Source: Pseudomonadota bacterium (GTDB lineage Bacteria; Myxococcota_A; Polyangia; GCA-2747355). Taken from it: a stretch of 64,000 nucleotides of DNA. Below, in pieces: positions 54,028 to 61,354 of the stretch. The DNA lies in contig JADJDT010000018.1 in NCBI GenBank assembly GCA_016702545.1, positions 1 through 64,000 of the forward strand. Reading direction: 5' to 3'. A model generated the notes under the pieces. That model worked only from the letters and a program-made list of their open reading frames with translations, was not told the origin of the DNA and made no database searches. The first letter of the stretch is position 1, and each line of letters starts with the position of its first letter. Made by a program: the position numbers and the translations under genes.

Positions 54028-54765
54028 TCACGGCACGGTCCAGCGATAATCGGACCGGAAGCCGTCGACCGGATCCTTGGCCGCCGCGAGCACCGGCACG
54101 AGCACGGCGACGGTGACGGCCGCCACGCCGCCGGCCGCCCCGGCCCAGACGTACCAGCGCTCATACCACTTGGGCCGGGTCCCCAGCGGCCGGTAGGGCG
54201 TCGTGCCCGCCGCCAGCTGATCGAGCCCCGCCTCGAGCGTCAAGCGCTGACCGGCCACGGCCCGGCGCGCGACGATGAAGTCGCGATAGCCGGCCTTGGT
54301 CACGCGAATGGTGCGCGGCCCGACGTCGACCTCGGCCTCGAGTGGCGCGAAGCCGACGAAGCGCCCGTCGACGAAGACCCGCGCGTCCGCGACATTGGCC
54401 TTCACCGCCAGCACGCCGGCGACCGGCAGCAGATCGATCGCCAGCTGCGCGACCTCGCCCGGCGCCACCACCACCACGTCGAGGTACTGCGTGTAGCCGT
54501 CCTTCGTCAGCTTGACCGTGTGTTGCCCCGCGGGCAGCACCAGCGGCTGCGCGAGGGGCAGAGTCGCGACCGCGGCGCCATCGATGAAGAGCTGGGCCCC
54601 GGTGGTGGTCGAGGCCACGTCGAGCGATCCGGTGGTGGGCGCGGCGACGTGGCGATTCCGGGGCCGACGACCCTCCGCGGCCTGCAGACCCATGATCAGC
54701 AGCAGCGGCACCAGCAGCACGGCGCGCCGCTCGATCATCCCGCACCGCCATGCCTGTTTGCTCAT
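54028..54765 (-). CDS. PEGA-domain protein with two membrane segments
   Basis: Envelope protein of about 245 residues. A signal peptide (RRAVLLVPLLLIMGLQAAEG) is followed by two PEGA-type beta domains: GSLDVASTTTGAQLFIDGAAV with LPAGQHTVKLTKDGY, and GVLAVKANVADARVFVDG with VGPRTIRVTKAGYRD. A C-terminal transmembrane segment (WAGAAGGVAAVTVAVLVPVLA) follows. PEGA domains are thought to bind surface layers or partners. I used the ATG at 54765 because TATACT stands 7 bases upstream, as before the protease gene; the ATG at 54738 gives a cleaner signal peptide and would then have a short 5' UTR. It is the only gene of its transcript. Confidence 0.72.
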   Translation of the reverse strand: MSKQAWRCGMIERRAVLLVPLLLIMGLQAAEGRRPRNRHVAAPTTGSLDVASTTTGAQLFIDGAAVATLPLAQPLVLPAGQHTVKLTKDGYTQYLDVVVVAPGEVAQLAIDLLPVAGVLAVKANVADARVFVDGRFVGFAPLEAEVDVGPRTIRVTKAGYRDFIVARRAVAGQRLTLEAGLDQLAAGTTPYRPLGTRPKWYERWYVWAGAAGGVAAVTVAVLVPVLAAAKDPVDGFRSDYRWTVP

Positions 54766-54772
54766 TGGGGCC

Positions 54773-54802
54773 AGTATAGCCACGGGACCAGCAACCTACC
54801 AA
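54773..54802 (-). promoter_or_regulatory. Candidate promoter of the PEGA gene
   Basis: On the minus strand TTGGTA (54797-54802) and TATACT (54773-54778) are 18 bp apart, a good housekeeping-type match in GC-rich DNA. TATACT ends 7 bases before an ATG, so a leaderless message, or a 27-base leader if the next ATG is used, is expected. Confidence 0.5.
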
Positions 54803-54894
54803 CCCCCCCCGACGCGCCGCAGCGTACCCCGCTTCCCAAGGGCCGCGGGGCGCACTAGAGTCGCGCTCGCGGCCCATCCGGGCCGGGAGCCGAT

Positions 54895-56914
54895 TTGCTC
54901 GTGCTGCGTCCCTCGCCCTTCGTACTTGGCGCCCTCGCCGGGCTGAGCCTGGCCTGCACGAATGATCCCTATCCGGGATCCGACGCGCGTCGCAGCGTTC
55001 TACGCCGCCTTCGCCGAGGCGCCCAAGTCGCTCGACCCGGCGGTCGCCTACAACGTCAGCGACCACGCGATCATTGGCAATATCTTCGACACCCTGCTCG
55101 AGTATCACTACCTCGCTCGACCCTACACGCTGATTCCGGGCCTAGCCGTCGCGGTGCCGCAGGCCGAGCCCCAGGCGGGCGGTCGCGTGCGTTATCACTT
55201 CGAGCTCCGAGACGACCTGCTGTTTCAGGAAGATCCCTGCTTCGCGCGCGGCCATCCCAACCGCAGCACCCGCCAGCTCGTCGCCGCCGATGTGGCCTTC
55301 GCCCTCGCGCGCCTCGGCGACCCTGCCGTCAACAGCCCGGTGATCGAGCCCTTCTCGCACATCGTCGGGCTGCGCCAGTTCGGCGAGCGCCTGCAGCGCG
55401 CCCGTCGGAGCGATGCGCGCTTCGCGCGCCTGCCGCCGCACGAGCAATATACCCGCGTCGGCCCGATCGAGGGCGTCCGGGTCGTCGACACGCTGGGGCT
55501 CGACATCATCCTCGCCGAGGCTTATCCGCAGCTCTTGTACTGGTTTGCGATGCCCTTCTCGGCGCCGATCCCCTGGGAGGCGGTCGCCCACTACGATGGT
55601 CGCGACGGCCGCCCGTCGCTGGCCGATCACGCGGTCGGCTCCGGCCCCTATCGGCTGACGCTCTACGACAAGCAGGCGCGGATCGTGCTGGAGCGCAACG
55701 AGCAATGGTACGGCCTGCGCCATCCGGAGTGGCGAGCGCCGGGTGCAACCTACCCCGCGGTGGGCGAGGCCCGCGATCGCGCGGCGGGGCTGCTCGATCC
55801 ACGCGTCGTCGGCCGCCCGCTGGCGTCGATTCAGCGCATCGACTGGCGGCGCGACAAGGAGCCCATCCCGCTCTTCAACAAGTTCCTCCAGGGCTACTAC
55901 GACGCCGCCGGAGTCATTCGCGAGAGCTTCGACAAGGTGATCCGCGAAGAGCGCCTCTCCCCCGAGATGACGGCGCTCGGCGTGCGGCTCGACAAGTCCG
56001 TCATACCTGCCATCTACTACATCGGCTTCAACATGGACGACCCGCTGGTCGGCGCCCGCGGGGGCGAGCGCAGCCGGCTGCTGCGCCAGGCGATGAGCCT
56101 GGTCGTCGACGCGCGCGAGTACCTGCGCCTCTTCAGCAACGGCCGCGGCATCAGCGCCCAGTCGCCGCTGCCGCCGGGCATCTACGGCTACGAGGCCAGC
56201 TACCGCAACCCCTACCGGCAGGTCGACGTCACCCGCGCGGCCGCACTGCTGCGCCAGGCCGGCTACCCGGGCGGCGTCGATCCCGGCACCGGGAAGCCGC
56301 TGCGCCTGACCTTCGACTCGTCCGACACCACCGCGCAGGGCCTGCTGCGCTACCGCTTCTTCGTCGACGCCTGGCGCCGCCTCGGCCTCGACGTCCAGAT
56401 CGCTGCCACCACCTATAACCAGTTTCAGCAGAAGGTGCGCGAGGGCGCCTACCAGCTCTTTCTCTGGGGCTGGGTCGCGGACTACCCCGATCCGGAGAAC
56501 TTCCTCTTCCTGCTCTCGTCCGAGATGGCGCGTTCGCGCAGCGGCGGCCCCAACACCGCCAACTTCGCCGATCCCAACTTCGACCGGCTGTTCCTGGCGA
56601 TGAAGGCGCGCGGCAACGATGCCGAGCGCTTGGCGCTGATTCGCCAGCTGCGCACCGTGCTCGAGCGCGAGCGCCCCTGGATCGAGCTATTCCACCCGGA
56701 GGACTACACCCTCTTCCACGGCTGGCTGCAGCAGGTCAAACCGACCGGGATGGCCTACCCGACGATCAAGTATCGCACCATCGACGTGGCGCAACGCGCG
56801 CAGCAACGGCGGCGTTGGAACCGTCCGGTGCTGTGGCCGGTCTATGTGCTGCTGGCGCTGACGCTGGCGATTGCTATCCCCGGCGTGATCACCTTCTTCC
56901 GCGAGCAACAGTGA
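54895..56914 (+). CDS. Peptide-type ABC solute-binding lipoprotein (frameshifted), with C-terminal membrane anchor
   Basis: Family 5 extracellular solute-binding protein of about 670 residues. The N-terminus is a lipoprotein signal, LGALAGLSLACTNDPYPGSD; the rest (EAPKSLDPAVAYN, then GNIFDTLLEY, VGSGPYRLTLYDKQ, IYYIGFNMDDP, AGYPGGVDP, FLWGWVADYPDPENFLFLL) is in the +1 frame, joining near 54960-55010, probably through one extra base. Start is TTG 54895 or GTG 54901 behind GGGAG. Unusually, the protein ends in a transmembrane helix (LWPVYVLLALTLAIAIPGVI), so it would be tethered at both ends. It overlaps dppB (TGATG) and feeds the following permease and ATPase. Ligand probably oligopeptides; not certain. 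Confidence 0.85.
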
Positions 56915-57876
56915 TGCTGACCTACGTCGTCCGTCGTCTGCTGCATGGGTGTGTCGTCGTCCTCGGCGTGCTGCTCTTCCTCTTCCTGCTCTTCTTCACG
57001 CTGACCGATCCCGATGACATCGCCCGCCGCGCGCTGGGCGAGAAGGCGCTGCCGGCGGTGATCGCGCAGTGGAAGGCGAACCATGGTTACGATCGACCGC
57101 TGTGGCCCTGGCGCGGTGGGCGCGACAGCATGCTGGTGGAGCACTACCGTCGGATGTTGACCTTCGACTTCGGCCGCAGCGACACCGACGACGCGCCGAT
57201 CGTCGATCGCCTGCGCCACGGCGTCGGGCCGAGCCTTGCGCTGACCGTGCCGATGTTCGTGATCGGGCTGCTGCTCAGCATCGTGCTGGCGCTCTTCGTC
57301 GCCTTCTTCCGCGAGACCTATATCGACCGGATGGGGGTGCTGCTCGCCGTGCTGGCGATGAGCCTCTCCGTGCTGCTCTACATCATCGGCGCGCAGTACG
57401 TGATCGGGAAGCTGCTGCGCTGGTTCCCGATCTCCGGCTTCGATGCCGATCCGCGCGTAGCCTGGCGCTTCCTCGCCCTGCCGGTGCTCGTCGGCGTCGC
57501 GGCCTCCCTGGGCGGCGACGTACGCTTCTACCGCACCGTCTTCGTCGAGGAGACCGGCCGCGATTATGTACGCACCGCCCGCGCCAAGGGCTGCGGCGAG
57601 GGGCGCATCATGTGGGTCCACGTGCTGCGCAACGCGATGATCCCGATCCTGACCCACGTGGTGCTGGCCGTGCCCTTCCTCTTCACCGGCTCGCTGTTGC
57701 TCGAGTCGTTCTTCGGCATTCCCGGGCTCGGCTCGCTGACCGTCGACGCGATCAACGGCAACGACTTCTCCACGCTGCGCACCATGGTCTATCTCGGCTC
57801 GCTGCTCTTCGTGGGCGGGCAGATCCTCACCGACATCAGCTACGCGCTGGTCGACCCGCGCGTGCGGCTGAGTTGA
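56914..57876 (+). CDS. Oligopeptide-type ABC permease, DppB/OppB-like
   Basis: 320-residue inner-membrane permease with six helices. MLTYVVRRLLHGCVVVLGVLLF is the standard DppB opening; the coupling motif is RTARAKGCGEGRIMWVHVLRNAMIPIL (EAA loop), and the end SLLFVGGQILTDISYALVDPRVR is typical. Start at the ATG in the TGATG overlap with the binding-protein gene. Partner of the DppC-like gene 14 bp downstream. Confidence 0.9.
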   Translation: MLTYVVRRLLHGCVVVLGVLLFLFLLFFTLTDPDDIARRALGEKALPAVIAQWKANHGYDRPLWPWRGGRDSMLVEHYRRMLTFDFGRSDTDDAPIVDRLRHGVGPSLALTVPMFVIGLLLSIVLALFVAFFRETYIDRMGVLLAVLAMSLSVLLYIIGAQYVIGKLLRWFPISGFDADPRVAWRFLALPVLVGVAASLGGDVRFYRTVFVEETGRDYVRTARAKGCGEGRIMWVHVLRNAMIPILTHVVLAVPFLFTGSLLLESFFGIPGLGSLTVDAINGNDFSTLRTMVYLGSLLFVGGQILTDISYALVDPRVRLS

Positions 57877-57890
57877 GCAACGGAACCGCG

Positions 57891-58913
57891 ATGCAGCTCT
57901 GGAGCGCCTCCAATCTCGTGGTCGCCGGCCTGCTGCTCGCGGGCCTGACGCTGCTGCTCATTGGCCGACGCCACCGGCTGTGGCGCGAGGTCTTCGTCCA
58001 GCTGCGGCGGCGGCGCCCGCTGGCCCTGCTGGTCGTCGCCGGCTACGTGACGGTGGCGCTCTTGGACTCGGTGCGCTGGGTCGGCGGCGTGGACGCCGGC
58101 GGCGACGTCGTCGCCCAGCACGAGGCCCGCAGCGTGCTCGACCGGCTCTTCGCCGGTCGCCGCGAACGCAGCTACTCGGCGCCGCTGGCCGACCGCGAGT
58201 TCTACGGTCACGCGCCGCTGCGTCATCCGGGCGGCCACCTGCTCGGCACCGACATCCTCGGCCGCGACGTGCTGCTGCTGACGCTCAAGGGCGCCCGCGT
58301 CGCGCTGCTGATCGGCGGGCTGACCAGCCTGATCGCCATTCCGCTGGCGCTGCTCTTCGGCGTCAGCGCCGGCTATTGGGGCCGGCGGATCGACGATGGC
58401 GTGTTCTTCGTGATGTCGACGCTGGCCTCGATGCCCACGCTGCTGCTGCTGATCGCCTTGGTGATGGTGCTCGGTCGCAGCACGGTCGCGGTCTGTCTGG
58501 CGCTGGCGGTGACCAGCTGGGTCGGCTTCTGTCGCCTCGCCCGCGGCGAGACCTTCAAGCTGCGCGAGATGGACTACGTGCAGGCCGCGCGCGCGCTCGG
58601 GGTCTCGGATCTGCGCATCCTGCTGCGCCACATCGTGCCCAACCTGATGCACCTGGTCGTGATCACCTTCGTGCTGATGTTCTCGGGCCTGGTGCTCTCG
58701 GAGGCGATCCTCTCCTGGCTGGGCTTGGGGATCGAGGGCAGCTGGGGCCAGATGATCGATCAGGCGCGCGACGAGCTCTCGCGCGATCCCGCGATCTGGT
58801 GGAACTTGGCCGCCGCCGGCGTGGCGCTCTTCACCTTGCTCCTGGCGGTCAACTTCGTCGGTGATGCGGTGCGCGACATCCTCGACCCGCGCACCCGTCG
58901 AGAGCCGACATGA
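57891..58913 (+). CDS. Oligopeptide-type ABC permease, DppC/OppC-like
   Basis: 340-residue permease. The first helix comes early (SNLVVAGLLLAGLTLLLIG), followed by an RRRRPLALLVVAGYV second helix and a long periplasmic insertion (~60-110). The core carries HLLGTDILGRDVL, typical of DppC, and the EAA loop QAARALGVSDLRILLRHIVPNL. Ends VGDAVRDILDPRTRRE, with the ATPase gene overlapping by 4 bp (ATGA). A TTG at 57873 overlapping dppB's stop is an alternative start. Confidence 0.88.
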   Translation: MQLWSASNLVVAGLLLAGLTLLLIGRRHRLWREVFVQLRRRRPLALLVVAGYVTVALLDSVRWVGGVDAGGDVVAQHEARSVLDRLFAGRRERSYSAPLADREFYGHAPLRHPGGHLLGTDILGRDVLLLTLKGARVALLIGGLTSLIAIPLALLFGVSAGYWGRRIDDGVFFVMSTLASMPTLLLLIALVMVLGRSTVAVCLALAVTSWVGFCRLARGETFKLREMDYVQAARALGVSDLRILLRHIVPNLMHLVVITFVLMFSGLVLSEAILSWLGLGIEGSWGQMIDQARDELSRDPAIWWNLAAAGVALFTLLLAVNFVGDAVRDILDPRTRREPT

Positions 58914-61354
58914 GCCCGACGCCGATGCTGCAGCTCGAGTCGCTGACGACGACCTTCCCCGGCGAGCGCGGGCCGGTGCCGGTGGTCGACGATCTGTCGC
59001 TGACGCTGACCCGCGGTGAGGTGCTCGCGCTGGTCGGGGAGTCGGGCTGTGGCAAGTCGGTCACGGCCCTCTCGATCCTGCGCTTGGTGCCCCGACCGGG
59101 CCGCATCGAACGCGGGCGCGTGCTCTTTGGCGGCCGCGATCTGCGCACCCTGCCGGTGGCGCAGATGCGCGCCGTGCGCGGCGCCGAGATCGCGATGATC
59201 TTTCAGGAGCCGATGACGAGCCTCAACCCGGTACTGGGCGTCGGCGCCCAGGTGGTGGAGGCGATCGCGCTGCACCAACCGCTGCCGCGCCAGGCGGCCT
59301 GGCAGCACGCGCAGCAGCTCCTGGCGTTGACCGGCATCCCCGACCCCGTGGGCCGCATGCGCAATTATCCGCACCAGCTCTCGGGCGGGATGAAGCAGCG
59401 CGTGATGATCGCGATGGCGATCGCGACCCGACCCGCGTTGCTGATCGCGGACGAGCCGACGACCGCGCTCGACGTCACGATCCAGGCGCAGATCCTCGAG
59501 CTGCTGCGCGAGCTGCGCCAGCAGCTGGGCACGGCGGTGCTGCTCATTACCCACGACCTCGGCGTGGTCAACGAGCTCGCCGACCGGGTCGCCGTGATGT
59601 ACGCCGGTCGGATGGTCGAGCTGGGACCGCGCGAACAGGTCCTGAGCGAGCCGCGCCACCCCTACACGCAGGGGCTGCTGCGGGCGATGCCGGCCCGAGC
59701 GCGCCGCGGCCAGCGCTTGACCGAGATCCCCGGGGTGGTGCCGGCGCCGCAGCACTGGCCCGCAGGCTGTCGCTTCGCCACGCGCTGCCCGCTGGCACAG
59801 GCGCTGTGCCACGAGGTCGTCCCGGCCACCACGGCGCTCTCACCGACTCACGAGGTCGCCTGCCACGCCGTCGCGCGCGCCGACTGGCCGATGCCCCGCG
59901 CGGGATCGCAGCGCCTCTCGCTCCCGCACGGTCCAGGAGCGGGGCCGTCGGGGCCGTCGGGGCCAGCGGGGCCAGCGGGGCCAGCGGGGCCGTCGCGATC
60001 GCCCAGGTCGTTGCAGCAGGCGGAGCGAGGCGCGGCGTCGGACGCCCGGCCGGCGCAAGCGGGCCCGGCCGCGGCAGCGGCGCTCGGTCGCGAGACCGGC
60101 GCGCCGCTGCTGCGCGTCGAGGAGCTGCGCACCTGGTTCCCGATCCGCTCGGGCATGCTCCAGCGCAGTGTCGGCTGGATCAAGGCCGTCGACGGCGTGG
60201 ACCTGATCTGCCCCGCCGGCCGCACGGTCGCGCTGGTGGGCGAGTCGGGCTGCGGCAAGACCACGGTCGGCCGCTCGATCCTGGGACTCGAGCGGGCGCG
60301 AGCCGGCCGCGTCTACTTCGACGGCGTCGACCTGCTGGCGCTCTCGCCGCGCCAGCTGCTGCCCTATCGGCGCGCGCTGCAGATCGTGTTTCAAGATCCG
60401 ATGGCCTCGCTCGATCCGCGCATGCGCGCGCGCGACATCGTCGCCGAAGGGATGATCTCGTTCCGCATCGGCGCCAATGATCGCGAGCGCACGGAGCGCG
60501 TCGCCGAGCTGATGCGCCGCGTGCAGCTCGATCCCGATCAGATGGGGCGCTACCCGCACGAGTTCTCCGGCGGACAGCGGCAGCGGCTCTGCATCGCCCG
60601 CGCGCTGGCCGTCGGTCCCCGGCTGTTGATCTGCGACGAGGCCACCTCGGCGCTCGATGTCTCGATCCAGGCGCAGATCCTCAACCTGCTGCGCCAGCTC
60701 CAGGACGAGCTGCAGCTCTCTTTTCTCTTCATCACCCACGATCTCGGCGTCGTGCGCTACCTCGCCGATCGGATTGCCGTGATGTATCTCGGCCAGGTGG
60801 TCGAGGAGGGCAGCACCGAACGCATCTTCGAGGCGCCGCAGCACCCCTACACGCGCGCGCTGCTGGCCGCGATCCCGGCGATCGATCCGGCCCGGCGCCA
60901 AGCTCGCGCTCGGGTGCGCGGCGACGTGCCCTCGCCGGCGCGACCGCCCCCGGGCTGCCGCTTCCACCCGCGCTGCAGCGAGGCGCAGGCCCGCTGTCCG
61001 ATCGAGGCGCCCCCGCTCTTCCCCTGGGCCGACGGCCGCAGCCGCTGCTTCCTCGCCGCGCAGCCGCCCCACGGCGGACCCGCCGCCGATCAGCCCGTGC
61101 GCAGCACCTCGGACGGGCGCGGCAGCGCCCCCCCGGGAAGAACCCTCGTCGTCAGAGCAAAGCTAGCCGTCGAGGGCGGCGCGCGCCCGCTCGATCTCGA
61201 GCCAGCCGGGACGCTCTTCGAGCGCCCGCGTAAACAGCGCGCGCCCCTGCGCCTTCTCGCCCAGCGCCACATGAACGTGGCCCAGCTGCGCGAGCACCTC
61301 CGCGCGAGCCACCTGCTGCTCGCCGGCGGCGAGCTGGAGCAAGAGCGCGCGTAG
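58910..61354 (+). CDS. Fused DppD-DppF oligopeptide ABC ATPase
   Basis: Cytoplasmic ATPase with two complete nucleotide-binding domains, as in fused Dpp/Opp importers. Domain 1 (~5-330): Walker A GESGCGKS, signature LSGGMKQR, Walker B LLIADEPTTALD, switch THDLGVV. Domain 2 (~395-700): GESGCGKT, FSGGQRQRLCIARA, LLICDEATSALD, THDLGVV. Both carry the oligopeptide-type C-terminal Cys motif (GCRFATRCPLAQALC and GCRFHPRCSEAQARC). Between them is a linker with a collagen-like GPS/GPA tract. The ATG overlaps the dppC stop. The current stop at 61354 gives a tail antisense to the TPR gene; dropping one C from the C7 run at 61128-61134 would end the protein at 61166 instead, which is more likely. Confidence 0.88.
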   Translation: MSPTPMLQLESLTTTFPGERGPVPVVDDLSLTLTRGEVLALVGESGCGKSVTALSILRLVPRPGRIERGRVLFGGRDLRTLPVAQMRAVRGAEIAMIFQEPMTSLNPVLGVGAQVVEAIALHQPLPRQAAWQHAQQLLALTGIPDPVGRMRNYPHQLSGGMKQRVMIAMAIATRPALLIADEPTTALDVTIQAQILELLRELRQQLGTAVLLITHDLGVVNELADRVAVMYAGRMVELGPREQVLSEPRHPYTQGLLRAMPARARRGQRLTEIPGVVPAPQHWPAGCRFATRCPLAQALCHEVVPATTALSPTHEVACHAVARADWPMPRAGSQRLSLPHGPGAGPSGPSGPAGPAGPAGPSRSPRSLQQAERGAASDARPAQAGPAAAAALGRETGAPLLRVEELRTWFPIRSGMLQRSVGWIKAVDGVDLICPAGRTVALVGESGCGKTTVGRSILGLERARAGRVYFDGVDLLALSPRQLLPYRRALQIVFQDPMASLDPRMRARDIVAEGMISFRIGANDRERTERVAELMRRVQLDPDQMGRYPHEFSGGQRQRLCIARALAVGPRLLICDEATSALDVSIQAQILNLLRQLQDELQLSFLFITHDLGVVRYLADRIAVMYLGQVVEEGSTERIFEAPQHPYTRALLAAIPAIDPARRQARARVRGDVPSPARPPPGCRFHPRCSEAQARCPIEAPPLFPWADGRSRCFLAAQPPHGGPAADQPVRSTSDGRGSAPPGRTLVVRAKLAVEGGARPLDLEPAGTLFERPRKQRAPLRLLAQRHMNVAQLREHLRASHLLLAGGELEQERA
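59942..59995 (+). repeat. Six tandem 9-bp units encoding a collagen-like linker
   Basis: Six 9-base units of GGGCCGTCG or GGGCCAGCG in a row encode GPS-GPS-GPA-GPA-GPA-GPS in the linker between the two ATPase domains. Near-identical units suggest recent slippage; copy number may vary between strains or be affected by assembly. Confidence 0.85.
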
